DNA of 64,000 nucleotides, taken from NCBI GenBank assembly GCA_026122225.1, contig JANEZZ010002241.1:248001-312000 (forward strand). Direction: 5' to 3'. Positions 11,131-23,099 of the stretch are shown piece by piece (position 1 is the stretch's first letter; every line of letters starts with the position of its first letter). The notes under the pieces were generated by a model. It saw nothing but the letters and a program-made list of their open reading frames with translations, did no database searches and was not told the origin of the DNA. The stretch comes from Heloderma charlesbogerti. Its lineage: Eukaryota; Chordata; Lepidosauria; Squamata; Helodermatidae. A program made the translations under genes and the position numbers.

Positions 11131-12280
11131 ATTAAAACTAAGTGTATTGTTCCATACAGCTAGGAGGCAGTTTACACCACTTATGTAACCCAGAGCTACA
11201 AGGTTAGACCCACATGACGCTTATCACAGTCACCATTAGCCTGAATAAATGCAAACCACCGACTAATACAGCAAGCACCATGCCTTCTGATCATAATATG
11301 TTTCTTCTATTAAGCTATAGCTAAGTTCTAAGCAAACTGAGACAAACTGTTCCACAGAGTTCCAGCTCTATACAACCTGATCCAATATATACCTAGCAGA
11401 AACATTCCTCTAGAAGGCAACTGATTTTAGATTTGTTGCATGATTGATTCTCTAATGTTAGATACCAATGTCAAGGCTGTTACAGTAACATTTCAATGCA
11501 GGTTTATTCCAAGCCTAATTTGTTTTTGAGAGATGACTATTTAAAGCATTTCAGGTACTAAGGTTTGAATGCAAACTTAAGATTTGTTTAGATACATGAG
11601 AAGTAAACCGATATGGCTTCAATATATCTTTGACCGTATTCAAGGAGAGAGAAGCTTGTGATTCAAATTACAGCATCCACCAAATTCTGTGTTAGACACA
11701 GACTAAAGAAAAACACACAACACAAGCTAGTATCTTCTGCCTAAAAAACAGCAGGTGCACAGACTGGGGGTAAATCTAGCACATGACCAAGGGGCTTGCA
11801 ACAGAGCAGGTCTTCAGTAACCATGGAAAGGTCAGACTCTCTTAAGAAGTTACTAACTGGAATATTTTAAAGAAAATGAAGCAATGAACTAAATTATGAG
11901 ACAGGGGAATCAAGGTATGAAAGACGCTCAACTAACCTATTTCAAATCTTCCATACTGTCTTATTTATTAAAATAATTTTATCCCACCTTCCATTAAAAA
12001 TGTCCAAGGCAATTTCCAACATAAAGGCTCTGTAGCTCTCAGTATACTTCAAGCCTCCATTGTTTTAACTTCTGTCTACTTGATATTAATAGGTTGATGC
12101 CTCTCTAAAGATATTCATTTCACATTTACCATCACTACACACACAAACCATTTCCCATAAAACTGACCTATACCTAATTCCATTTAATTTTCTAGTCAAG
12201 TGATTTTCTAATCAACTGATCTATATCAGTTGAGTCCATTTCAATATGGTGCTCATTTCAATCTGGCTTCAGGTCTGCAT
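11131..12280. other. FCHO2 intron 2, mixed old sequence
   Basis: Mostly featureless. At 11955-12020 there is a fragment (cttatttattaaaataattt, then tatcccaccttcc) that resembles the reversed tail of squamate SINE/LINE 3' ends. Confidence 0.4.
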
Positions 12281-14000
12281 TTAGCACTGAAACAGCCTCG
12301 GTTGCCTCAGTGAGTGAGCTGCCTCAATGTCAGAAGAGAGACAGGAGGAGGGCATCCCTGCTGATTCTCTTGGACCTCTTGGCAGCTTTTGATTCCATTG
12401 ACCATAGTATCTTGTGGGATTGACTCTGTGGGCTGGGAACTGGGAACACGGTAAACCAGTGGTTCCATTCCTACCTGCAGGATTGTTTCCAGAAAGTGGC
12501 AGTAGGGGACTTCTTCACAACCTCCTGGCAGTTGAACTACGGTGTCCTGCAGGATTTTATGTTCTTTAAGTCTATATGAAGTCACTGGGAGAGGTCATCA
12601 GGGGATTTGGGGCGAGGTGTTAGCAGTAGGCTGATGTCACTGAGCTCTATTTCTCAGTGTCATCTGAGTTAGGTGAAACTGCGCAGGTGCTGGATCACTG
12701 GTTAGATGAATGGGTTGGATGAGGGCCAATAAATGTAGATGGAATCCTGACAAGACAGAGGATCTGTAGGTGGGTGGTTGTCTCATCCACGAATTGGGTA
12801 GAGTACCTGTTTTGGATGGGGTTGCACTCCCTTGAAAGAGCAGAAGCATAGGCTGGGGGCACATCCAGGTGACTGCAGTGGCACCGAGTGCCTTCATCCA
12901 ACACTGGCTTGCCCACAGACAAGGCTACTCTTGGGCAGAGATATCATAGCCACAGTAACCCAAGGTCTGGTAACCTCTTATTTATTTATTTATTTATTTG
13001 CTTGCTTGCTTTGTCACCCACCCCCTTCTACCAAGTTAACAGCGCTCAAGAAGGACTCCATGGTCAATGGTATCGAAAGCCACCGAGAGGTCCCACAGAA
13101 CCAACCAGGATACACTCCCCTTGTTCAGTTCCCAGTGTAGATCATCCACCAATGCAACCAAAGAAGTCTCAGTCCCATAACCAGGCCTGAAGCCAGATTA
13201 AAATGGATCTAGAAAATTTGTCTCATCCAGAAATCCCTAGAGCCAAGAAGCCACCACATGCTCGAGCACCTTGCCCAATAGAATATTGGAGACCAGCCAG
13301 AAATTATCCAATACATTGTGGTTCAGGGAAGTGTTTTTTGTTTTGTTTTTTAACAAAGGTCTCACTACCACCTCTTTTAAGTCAAGATGGAATCACACCC
13401 TGCCATAAAGAGGCATTCACCACTATCCTTACCCTCTTCTTTGTATACATGGTGCTGCTGCCACTGAAAATGATCTGGATATTACAACTGGTGTAGAACA
13501 CTGACAGGAACAGCTGACAGGGAGTATACGAAATTAATCCTAAAAGGCAACCAATGCAGCTCTCTTTTTCTGGGTGAAATTCAAGGTACTGGTGTTGACC
13601 TACAAAGCCCTAAAATGACTTGGGGCTCAGGTGGCTAAGGAAATGCTTCTCCCTGTACCAGCCTGCCCATACTCTTAGACCGGGGGAGACGGGACTCCAC
13701 TTTGTCCCACTATATGGTGAAGTACATTGGGTGTGATATGAGTTGATGGTTTCTCTGTGGTGATGCCCTGACTTTGGAATGCCCTCCACCAAGAAGTTTG
13801 CCCGGCACCAATTCTTGTTCATATTTTGGTGCCATGAAGCTATGAGTTGTTAGTTGCCACTTCAATCAGTCCTGCTGCTGATTATTTTACTGGTATTATT
13901 ATGTATATATTTAGTGTATTTTATTACTGCTTTATTCTGATTTTAATGTTGTTTTAATGCTGCCCTGGGATTTTATGAAGGATAGGATATAATATATAAT
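12281..14000 (+). mobile_element. L2-type LINE, decayed, interrupted by a second element
   Basis: One decayed reverse transcriptase can be read across many stops. The palm phrase LDLLAAFDSIDHSILWD lies at about 12370, GEVIRGFG near 12590, and a thumb-region fragment with ATVTQGLVTS near 12950. After an unrelated block (about 12978-13510) it resumes with an FKVLVLTYKAL-type phrase at about 13580 and continues to a T-rich 3' end at about 14000. This is the layout of an L2 element with an insertion between the thumb and the C-terminus. Confidence 0.7.
12978..13510 (-). mobile_element. Unclassified repeat inserted in the L2 copy
   Basis: Begins with a (TTTA)n tract and gcttgcttgctt, which reads as an antisense poly(A)-type tail. 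It then contains phrases such as ctccatggtcaatggtatcg and aggcctgaagccagatta, which break the L2 reading frame. Orientation is inferred from the tail. I recognise it as a dispersed reptile repeat but cannot name the family. Confidence 0.45.
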
Positions 14001-14585
14001 TCCTTTCAATTTTCTAATCAACTGAATCAAATTCATACTTTAAATGACAAATAGATTTTCCCAAATCTCATTTTTCTACGGGGCACATGAATTTAAAGTT
14101 AAATTTCTTCTAAGCTATTAATTAAAAACCACAGTTAGAAACAGCATGAATACCATAAACTGAGCAACCTGAACCAATGAAGGAAGAGTGGTGAACTGCT
14201 ATTAGCACAATCATCTTGTTTTGTAGTTATGCCCTAAAGTGTACGTACATCTGTTTACCTTACGTTATTTGCATTTCACTGATGTATATGAAGCTACTCA
14301 AGTATACAAATACAGAATTCAGTAACCTAAACAAACCTTTATTTACTTATCAGAGCGCGCCTACAGAACCTCTATTATTTCAGTTGCTGGATAAGTAATT
14401 TAGATTCTGGAACAAACCCTAGCCCACTTTCTAACCTACAATTAAGATTTATCCTTTCTTCGCAGGCCTTGTGAGATTAACTGATTAAAAATAAATATTG
14501 CAATAGGTCACTAACAATACTTACAACACAATCCTATGTACATCTACTCAGATATGAACTCAATGGGGCTTACTCACAGGAACAC
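14001..14585. other. FCHO2 intron 2 with a short palindromic repeat remnant
   Basis: At 14521-14580 the phrase acaacacaatcctatgtac then actcaatggggcttactc is part of a squamate palindromic repeat related to those near 31022, 31655 and 52637. The rest is featureless. Confidence 0.5.
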
Positions 14586-15770
14586 GGATAAAGGATTAAG
14601 AACATAAGAGCCATGCTGGATCAGACCAAGGGTGTATCTAGTGCAGCATTCTGTTCACACAGCATTCTGTTCACACAGCGGCCAACCAGCTGTGTAGGAC
14701 GTGAGTGCAATAGCATCCTCACAGTTGTATCTTCCAGCAACTGGTGTACATAGGCATACTGCCTCTGATACTGGAGGTAACAGATAGCCATCAGGACTAG
14801 TAGCCATTGATAGCCTCATCCTCCATGAATTTGTCTAATTTCCTTTTAAAGCCATACAAACTGGCCATCACTACATCTTGTGGTAGTGAATTCCATAGTG
14901 TAATTAAGCACTGTGTGAAGAAATACTTCCTCTTATCTGTCCTGAATCTCCCACCAATCAGCTTCATGGGATGACCCTGGGTTCCAATATTATGAAAGGG
15001 AGAAAAACATCCACTTTCTTCACACCATGCATAATTTTCTACACCTCTATCATGTCTCTCCTTACTCACCTATTTTTCTAAGCTAAACAGTCCCAGACAT
15101 TGTAACCTTTCCTCATAGGGAAGTTGCTCCAACCCTTTGAATATTTTAGTTGCCCTTTTCTATACTTTTTCTAACTCTACAATATCCTTTTTAAATGCAG
15201 TGACCAGAACTGAACACGGTATTCCAACTATGGCTGCACAATACATTTGTATAAGGGGAGTACAATATTGGTAGTTTTATTTTCAATTCCTTTCCTAATT
15301 ATGCCTAACGTGGAATTTGCTTTTTTCACACTGGGTTAACGTTTTCATTGAGCTACCCACCACCACCCCAAGATTTCTTGGTCAGCCAACCCTAGCTCAG
15401 AACCCATTAATGTATATGTGGAGTTCGGATATATTGCCCCAATGTGCATCAATTATGCTTGCTTGCATTGAACTACATTTGCCATTTTGACTCCCATTCT
15501 GTCAGTATAGAGAGATCCTTTTGGAGCTCTTCACAATCCCTTTTTGTTTTAGCCACTCTAAGTAATTTGGTGTCATCAGCAAATTTGGCCATCTCACTGC
15601 TCACTCCTAATTCCAGATCATTTATGAACAAGTTGAAAAGCATTGGACCCAATACAGATTTTCTTGGGACCCCGCTGTTTACATCCCTCCACTGGGAAAA
15701 TGTACTATTTATTCCTACTCTCCACTTTCTCTTCTTTTAAGTAGTTACTGATCAACTGCAGATTCAGACA
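14586..15770 (-). mobile_element. CR1/L3-type LINE, long decayed 3' portion
   Basis: Read on the minus strand, the RT core gives FADDTKLLRVAKTKRD-like sequence around 15560-15590 and a long decayed ORF2 tail running left. The 14797-15069 open segment holds FRTDKRKYFFTQCLITLWNS-type C-terminal sequence. The 3' UTR reaches about 14600 with the phrase ggtctgatccagcatggctc on the minus strand. The 5' side is truncated. Not functional. Confidence 0.8.
14645..14676. repeat. 16-bp tandem duplication in the LINE 3' region
   Basis: agcattctgttcacac occurs twice head to tail with no mismatch, so this is a young local duplication. Confidence 0.9.
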
Positions 15771-16904
15771 TTCAACTAAGAGTTTATTATACCTGGAAAT
15801 AATAATCTTTAAAATAATTTCCTAAATCAAATGGGGTATTGTATTTATATTTTGTTTAAATATTTAAATATTTATTATACACTGCCCTTGAATCCACTGG
15901 AGGAAGGGCAGTTTAGAAGTAGTTTTAAATCGATACATACATTGACTATCAGCACAGACGACCAGTTAATATAGCTAACTCAGACAACTCAAATCTGAAT
16001 ACAAACTATACATTATGATTGAAGAACGGCTTAACAAGAGGAAGGTAAGCTCTGGTTGACTTAAACTGCTCAATATGAAGTTGATGCTCCTTCCCTCTGG
16101 CAGAAAGGGGAGTGAGATGGGCGCTACAATCAAATATTAGCACTTTCCAATTCCTATATGATTGCCCTGTGTGATCTCATGATGTCCCCCTACTCATATG
16201 CTATCAACTACACTGCCATTCTTTCCTCTTCTACGTTGTTCCTGCTAGAACAATTCTATATTCTTCACACATTCAAAAAGTTAAAAAGAAGGTATGCAAG
16301 AAGAGTGGGTAGAAGCAGAGTCAAATTTGATTAGATCCAAAGCTTTCTTTCGTCCATCAGGCTCCCTCAGTCAAAGGAAGAGAATGTTTGGGTTCAACCC
16401 ACTGACATGAATACTACAACTTTCATGATTTAAATGCGGAATTTGGTGAAGAATATCTGATTCCTTGGACCAAAATATAAACATGTGTAATTCCATTAGG
16501 GAAAGTTGTGTTTGTGCACAGTATTGTGAGACAATACTTTCAGTGCTATCCAGCAGCATTAAAAAAAAAGATTTGGACACTGCCTTTTTGTAGGTGTTGA
16601 CTAACAACAACAAATTTACATATTTACAAATCACTCCTGAGGACATGCTGTGATGGAAAGAATGCCTAATTCTCTGGTATTTGATTAAGCCTTACTAGTC
16701 TAGACTTGCCTACAAAATCCTTGCAGTTGTCCTTCACAAATTCCTCTTCGTAACTATGGAAGCAGATAGCTTGACCTGGACCATTTATAAAGGTAAAGCA
16801 TAGATAACTCATTTTAAATTCCCATCAACCATTTAAATATATGATGTGAAAACTCATTTCTATGCAAGTCTAAATGTTATGTGACCTAAAATAAATGTCA
16901 TGTA
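15771..16904. other. FCHO2 intron 2, proximal part
   Basis: AT-rich. A fragment at 15858-15945 (tttaaatatttattatacac, then tgcccttgaatccactgg) resembles the 3' end of a LINE/SINE. No gene. Confidence 0.45.
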
Positions 16905-17266
16905 ACCATCTCCACGTGGCTGTAACCTCCCCTGTTCTCGCTCCCTGCATTTTTGCTAGACAAGTTGTTTTGCTTGTCTGAAGACAGAGTTTCAGAGGGG
17001 GAGGGAATGAGGCTGGAAAGGCCCCTGAATAGTTCATATCCTGGTCTCTCCGGTCTCCTCCCCTCCCCCCGAAATGCCCCCTTTCCCCCTCTTCCCAACC
17101 TTGGAGAGACAGCAGGCACAGTTCTTTCTGTGCTGACTCCAGGGGGTGGGGTTAAAGCTCTGATTCCCAGCTCTGACGTCTGCGCACTGTCTCTGACCTC
17201 AGAGCTGGGAATCTGAAATATCCTATGGCCCCTCAGACGTTGTCTAAGGGCCACTAGATTGCTCCC
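16905..17266 (-). mobile_element. GC-rich Harbinger-like MITE, copy B
   Basis: Right end AGATTGCTCCC followed by TAA (17267-17269). Internal landmarks match copies A, C and F: aaatatcctatggcccctc near 17215 and ctctgacctcagagctggg near 17191. The left end seems lost or diverged, so the left boundary is approximate. Confidence 0.75.
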
Positions 17267-17497
17267 TAAATCAGTGGGGCTTATTTCTTAGTAGACATGC
17301 ATAGAATTGTGTTGTAAAGACTGTCAAACTACAATACAGTAATTCACTAATAAATCAATAGGCATCAAGTCTTTTTTGACAGATCTAGAGTAGCTTAAAA
17401 TAATATAGCTGAAGGATTTAAGGAGGAGGGCTTAGGATATTATAACACTTTGTTCAAGCCCTCAAACATTTAAATAATGGGCTAACAAAGAACTTAC

Positions 17498-17589
17498 CTT
17501 TCTCTTATAAAATCTGCTAGTTCCTTTGTAGAGACATGTCCATGTTTCATATTATGATAGAGGACATCAAAGCCATTGTTCCTCTCTCC
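17498..17589 (-). CDS. FCHO2: FCHO2 coding exon 2 (start of F-BAR/FCH region)
   Basis: The 92-nt exon encodes [20 protein letters not shown] and [10 protein letters not shown] (residues 12-41) and the first two bases of an Arg codon. It follows a TTTTAATCTTAG acceptor and ends AAAG|GTAAGT, a near-perfect donor. [12 protein letters not shown] and TKELADF are FCH-motif hallmarks shared by FCHO1 and FCHO2. Together with exon 1 it gives MVMAYFVESFW|GER, the expected FCHO2 N-terminus. It is separated from exon 1 by a 15.5 kb intron. Confidence 0.96.
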
Positions 17590-18091
17590 CTAAGATTAAA
17601 AAAAAAACATTACAGTAATATAAATATAAATGTGTAGCTCTCTGAGTGTGCTAGATGAGTATGTTAGTAATTTTTCTGTGCTTTCCTTCCCCCAGACTTA
17701 AAATGTAAACAATGAAAATTATGCTATTGAGTTGTAAATATTTTAAGATGTAAAAAGTACAACAAAAATAATTTTGAAGTAAATATCTGAATTTGTTTCA
17801 CTATGACAATGTTTTATTTTATTTACTTTATTAGGAAAATACTTTGTCTGAAATACCTTTGGCTATTGGAAAAATGTTTTGGAGATTTTATGTGGCATGT
17901 AAAATTAACATGGCATTCCTGCATTTGCTAAACATCAGTCAAACATCCCAGTTGATTTAGGTTGTTGGGAATTTTTTCCAGAAAAGTTTCTGATTCATAT
18001 TGTTCTGGAAAACCTACATCACTAGTTACTAGCATGGGCTTTTCTGGAGTGCAGTATTTTGAATGGTTATGAATCCCATTGCTCTCACTTC
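17590..18091. other. FCHO2 intron 1, acceptor-proximal AT-rich sequence
   Basis: Contains the poly-A/T tract next to the exon 2 acceptor and otherwise nothing recognisable. Confidence 0.5.
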
Positions 18092-18333
18092 TTAGGGTTG
18101 GATTCAGATTTAAGCTGGGTCAACTGCGCTGGAAGAAGTAGACTTTTCTACCCCCTCCTCTGGCAGCCCCTCCAGTCTCCTGAAACTGCTATACAGAGAG
18201 TCAGAAGACCCTGCTGAATGGGGTGAGCTGTAGTGTGGGCAGGAGGGGGGATCCCCCCAAAATTGGGCAGAGGGATCTTCAGCAAGTGCAGCCCCTCCTT
18301 TCACAAAAGGTTGATCCTGGATCCAGCCCCTAG
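18092..18333. mobile_element. Probable MITE with ggatcc-type ends
   Basis: Left end cttagggttggattcagatt and right end gatcctggatccagccccta are imperfect inverted copies. The interior is GC-rich. The short open frame at 18110-18352 (minus) is repeat sequence. Confidence 0.5.
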
Positions 18334-18386
18334 TGTTCAGGCATGCAAACAAATTGTAGGGAAGTGTGCAGTCTATAAAACTTAGG

Positions 18387-18768
18387 GGTGGAATCCAGTG
18401 GGGCGCTTATGCTCTCACTGATCCTCTTGTGTCCCATCGATTCTGTTGCACAAGTGGTGGATCCTGCTGATTCTGTTAAGTGAGCGGGATGTACCATTTG
18501 TGTAACAGAGATTTAGCATTTCCCAGAAGAAGCCCTCAAATGAGTTGAAATGCCTGTTTTTCAATTGGGACAGGTTAGCAGGGCTCCCTTATGCAAGCTC
18601 CACCAATGTGTCCCATTCCATAAACAAGCATTTTTGCTTGTTTCCAGTTGCCCCGGAAGTGCTAAATCTTTGTTCTGCAAGTGGTGGGTGCCACTTGTGG
18701 ATAGGAAGTGATTGGGCATAAAAGAATCAGCAGAGGTGTAAGTGCCCCATTGGATACTGCCCTTAAAG
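18387..18768. mobile_element. Palindromic MITE, about 380 bp
   Basis: Left end gggtggaatccagtggggc pairs with the right end gtgccccattggatactgcc. The central region holds nested inverted pairs (aacaagca and tgcttgttt; cacaagtggtgg and ccacttgtgg). No autonomous partner is seen in the window. Confidence 0.65.
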
Positions 18769-21018
18769 TCAAGGTCTCTTTCTGGATCCCAAGTTACCAA
18801 TTATTCATCCATATCTTCTTGTTGTAGTTTATACTTGAAATATAAACATATAAAAATATAACATGTTATTTGTCACTGTAAATTTGTTTTTCTAATGTCT
18901 TGTCCTGTATTTTTCTGTTTTAGACAAGTGTAGCAGATTCTCTAATATTAATGTAAAAATTACAGTAGCGTCAAGTTTCTATTTTTACCAATGAAATAAT
19001 TGAAGAAGGATATTACTTGCTTAGTTATGCTAGAAACAAAAGTTGCTACAGTGCCAAACCAGAGTTTAAAAATTCAAATATGTTGTTTGGGAAACAAGGT
19101 GATGCCTTCTATCTTTTCTCCAGAGTTTTAATACATTTAGGATATTAACAAAGCAAGGAGTTCCTGTAATATGTTTCCTGTTATGTACTCATTGTGAAAT
19201 GCTCTGGTCATTTGATAGTGCTTGCACAGCTACTTTCATTTCCATGTTAGCATTAGATTTAACTAAGTTGATTAAGAGAAAAGCCAAATGTTAATATAAA
19301 CACTTGTAGCCCACCCTATTCCTACAGTGCTGTCATGGACATAAAGGATGGAAAATGGATCCTTGTCCATTAACGTTCACATTCTAAGAGTCTACGTGCA
19401 CAAAGGGGATGGGGGTTAAGAGCATTGTATATGCTCATGCACTACATATGATGCCCACAGGTCACGTAACATCCACATGAACAGTCTGTCTGCATAACAC
19501 ATGCAGGGAATACATCCTTACAGTAACTTCCACTGCATTGTATTTTTTCTGAATTTGTAGCATCCTAAAGTACTGAATCAGTACTAGAACTGGAGGAGAA
19601 ATTCGTCTGGTTCTCATTTTAGTATAAACTGACCTAATTTTCACTTCCTGAATTAATACATAAACCAAAATACAATTATCCTTTGGCTTTGCAATTCTCT
19701 GATTTAAAAAAATGCATATAAAATGCACACAATTTTCATGCAGACATTTTACCAAAACATTCACAAAGTGATGCAGAAATGGGAGAAATACATTTGTACT
19801 TTAAAAAATTTGCAAGTTGTAGAAAGCAAAACAGATAGATTTGTCTATTCCTTATCAGTATCCAAGATTTTCTCTGGAGGGTGGGATAGGATGGAGAAAG
19901 CAAACAAAAAAGTCAAACTTAACTCTGTTCTTGATTCTCATTATGGACTGTGAGACAAATTAAACTGCTTCATTTTAATGTAGGGATATTAGAAAAGTTT
20001 TTTTAATGTTTTGTTTGGCTTATTCACTGTCCCCTGAAACAGCTGACAAAACGTCTTAGAGCCATCAATCACTACTGCCAGAAAGAAACTTTAACTAGAA
20101 ACAAGGAAGACCCAACACCATGACCCAATTTTCACTCTTGATTTAATCAGCTGAATGGAAGAATAATGGCATACTTCCCATTAACTTCCGTAAAATTTTT
20201 CGATATGACTGTAAGGAAACAGCCCTTTTCAGTTCTTTTAGATAGAGCCCTGAGCAACTGTGGGGAATGGATGAGTGTGAAAAATATTATGTGAGAGAAG
20301 TGTTCCTCAATGTTGAAAATTTGGTAACTGGTTCTAGGGTCTACTCAAGACTGGTATAGATTACATGGGGATGGGCGGGAGGACTGCCTTGAACTGCTAG
20401 TGGTGCTTATCACTCCTTCACCTTTCTAAATAAACCAAGCTTTAGTATTATGGGTGCAACATTACTTAATGAGCAAACAATGAGGATTTGTTTATTTGGA
20501 TCTTTAAAATGCTTTTTTTTAAAGATAGGCCTACTAAATTACTCTTCTCTCACTGCAGATGGTTTAAGAAGCTTGCATTGAAAGGTGAGAGTTGAATCAC
20601 AAAGACAGGGTTGAGAAAACACAAGGACAAGCAAATGAGGAAGGAAAGAAAAAGAAATCAAGAAGGGAATGAAGCCATGAGACCTCTTCCACTCACATAA
20701 TGGCTGTTTCCATCTTAGCAGAGGAGTGTTTCATGAGAAAAGTGAACAGAAATCCAGAGATGTTGCTCTATTTCTGCAAGAGCTTGTGTGACCATTTGCA
20801 GCAGTGCTTTGGGGGCTATTTTGTCCTCTGGATTCTGTATCTTTAATCAGTTATATTTCAAATTCCTTATACATATACAAAGCAAGCCCCAAAGGCTGGA
20901 GCACAATCAGTTCCACATTGGAAAGTAAAGTCTGCTTTGCCCTTGGGAATTAAAAGTGGCTGGTTTTTCAAGCAGCTGCTGTAAACACTTTGCAATATGC
21001 AACTGAACGCACCACAGT
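18769..21018. other. FCHO2 intron 1, low-repeat AT-rich block
   Basis: No gene, RNA or nameable repeat seen. Open frames at 19462 (minus) and 19723 (plus) are short and lack family signal. Confidence 0.5.
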
Positions 21019-21026
21019 CATTAGGA

Positions 21027-21262
21027 CAGGGGTAGGCAACTTTGGGAGCTCCAGGGGGCATTTTCACCCCCTCAGACCACACTCTACAGGGTACTAGTGA
21101 AATTCAGTGGGCCACCAGTGGCAGCTGCAAAAAAAATAATTGCTGATTTGCCACCAAATTTTGGCAGCAAACTGCTACAGGGAACTACAAATTTAGCCAT
21201 TGTAGTGTTCCATAGCACTTTGGCACTGAAAATCTACAGGGGCCACATGTTGCCCATCCCTG
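21027..21262. mobile_element. hAT-like non-autonomous transposon
   Basis: Ends CAGGGGTAGGCAAC and GTTGCCCATCCCTG form 14-bp inverted termini with two mismatches. The flanks cattagga (21019-21026) and caataggg (21263-21270) match at 6 of 8 positions, consistent with an aged 8-bp hAT target duplication. Confidence 0.75.
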
Positions 21263-22189
21263 CAATAGGGTTTGCTTTCCAACCCTTTTCATATACCCAC
21301 TGTACAGACATTAACTGCAGGCCTAGTATGACACAACTCCAGATTCTTTGTTGCAGGAAGTTTTCCACTAGGGTTTTTGCAACAAGTTGTGAGCCAGCGC
21401 TAATGAGTGAACTCCTTCTCTTCATGCTTCTTTTGATACAACCACTATGTATGTTAATTCTGTGCTTTCTCTTGATCATACCTCTGTCATATGACTTTTC
21501 TTTAAAATAATCCTTTAGTACCAAATGGCATTTGCCTAAATCTATTAACAGACTTGAAATCATTATAATTGAACTCTCCTATTTTTACTCTAATCTCAAG
21601 GTCAAAACTTAGTAGAGATACTTTGAGCTTGATCTTTTCCCCGTTACCAAGAAAGGAATCTTATAAACTAAGCATAGTTCAAGGCGTTTGTGGCTCATGT
21701 ATAATATTCCCACATTGCCTCAATAAAGCTGCATGATTAATCTATTTTAAATTCACTATGAAGGGTGATATTTAAAGAACTTATCAGTGAAGTGTTGAGT
21801 TTTATTTCAAATTTGTTCTCATAACTCATAGTAAGGACACTTGGACCCTTATAAAGTACACTCTATAAAGTCCCCCTTTATGGAAATGTTACTATAAGTT
21901 AATACACATGTAAGAGTGTCCTGTAGTAGATTTATGAATGCACCCAGCTATTTAGATTGCATTTACATTTTCTGCACAGCCACCACCATTTATTTTTATG
22001 GGTAAAGGAACTGAAGCGGGGAAACAAAAACTTGCCAAAAGACCACACAATGGCTCTATGACAAAGATGGAACTTCTTCATCAGATCAAAGTCTTGATCT
22101 AGCAGTGAATGTTTCTTATGCAAAATGATTCCTTTGCCATTATTTTGTAATTACTTCATTAGATATAATTCTCATATGATATCTAATGC

Positions 22190-22391
22190 CAATATAACAC
22201 TGCCCTTATACAAATCTATGGTGCAACTACACAAAATACTGTGTACGGTCCTGGTTACCATACCTCAAAAAAGGCTAGAGTTGGAAAAATGTAGAAAAGA
22301 GCAAACAAAATTATTAAGGGGCTAGAGCAACTGCCTTATGATGACAGGTTACAACATCTGGGGCTGTTTAGCCTAGAAAGAAGTTGAGTAA
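22190..22391 (+). mobile_element. CR1/L3 LINE fragment, left half (interrupted by MITE C)
   Basis: Encodes a decayed C-terminal segment; frames give KRANKII and a DDRLQHLGLFSLERS-like phrase. The LINE resumes after the MITE with RGDMIEMY, as in CR1 ORF2 C-termini. Confidence 0.75.
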
Positions 22392-22817
22392 GGGAGCAAT
22401 CCTATGGAAATAGGCAGCCGCCTCCAAACTCGGAGGCAATGCCTATCTAATGCAAGGCGGGCGGAGCACGGAGGGGATCTTCTCCTCCACGCTCCAGCCA
22501 CCCTGCATTAGCAGCTTGACAGCCAATTTCAGCTGTCCAGCCACAGTGCTTCGGGGGGGGGGGGGCTGACAGATGATGCCTAAGAAGAGTCGTACTGGGC
22601 CTTCCAAGGTCCCCACTTCCGGAAATGCCCCCTTTCCTCCTGCTCCATGCTGCTCTTATGAGCACGGAGCCTGGGACGATACGCACAGCCTACAAGGCAG
22701 CAGGGGAGGGGAGGTGGATTTTTGGGTACCGACCTCAGAGCACGGGTTCCAAGATCAGTTCCCGAAAGCCAAATACTCCTATGACCGTCCAGCCTCTGTC
22801 TAACTGGGATTGCGCCT
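22392..22817 (-). mobile_element. GC-rich Harbinger-like MITE, copy C
   Basis: 426 bp with perfect TAA on both sides (22389-22391 and 22818-22820). The left end is GGGAGCAATCC and the right end GGATTGCGCCT. It contains the ggaggca stem-loop, a G-run of 12 (about 22554-22565) and the aatgccccctttcc tract. It lies inside a CR1 copy, which confirms its boundaries. Confidence 0.9.
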
Positions 22818-22945
22818 TAAGGGGAGATATGATAGAGATGTACATAAGTATGCATGCTACAGAGGAAGTAGACAGGGAGATCTTTTTCTTCTCTCATAAT
22901 GCTAGATCCTAGGGTCATCCCATGAAGTAATGGTTACTTCTGAGT
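22818..22945 (+). mobile_element. CR1/L3 LINE fragment, right half
   Basis: ggggagatatgatagagatg continues the ORF2 C-terminus cut at 22391. It ends in a region with cttctgagtaaacatg, which belongs to another palindromic repeat. Confidence 0.7.
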
Positions 22946-23060
22946 AAACATGTTTATGTTCAACTTGTAAAACCTTGAGCATTTCTTTAGAAATGCAGAC
23001 AATCTTGCAAAGCAGTATTATACTTAAACTGCTAGTCTGAAGTAGGAACTCCATACTTAC

Positions 23061-23097
23061 TCTGGTAAATGGATTTGTCTGATCAGTTCGACTACTT
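23061..23097 (-). other. Candidate 37-nt cryptic exon in FCHO2 intron 1
   Basis: On the minus strand a pyrimidine-rich acceptor (CTTTTTCTCATATTCAG) and a consensus donor (AGA|GTAAGT) flank 37 nt that begin AAGTAG. If joined to exon 1 in phase 0 the second codon is TAG, so inclusion would end translation. Known FCHO2 proteins have nothing between exons 1 and 2. This is a splice-site pattern only. Confidence 0.25.
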
Positions 23098-23099
23098 CT

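Noticed and set aside
21097..21563. Overlapping 137- and 109-codon frames
   Set aside because: They start inside a hAT-like element and have no conserved motif.
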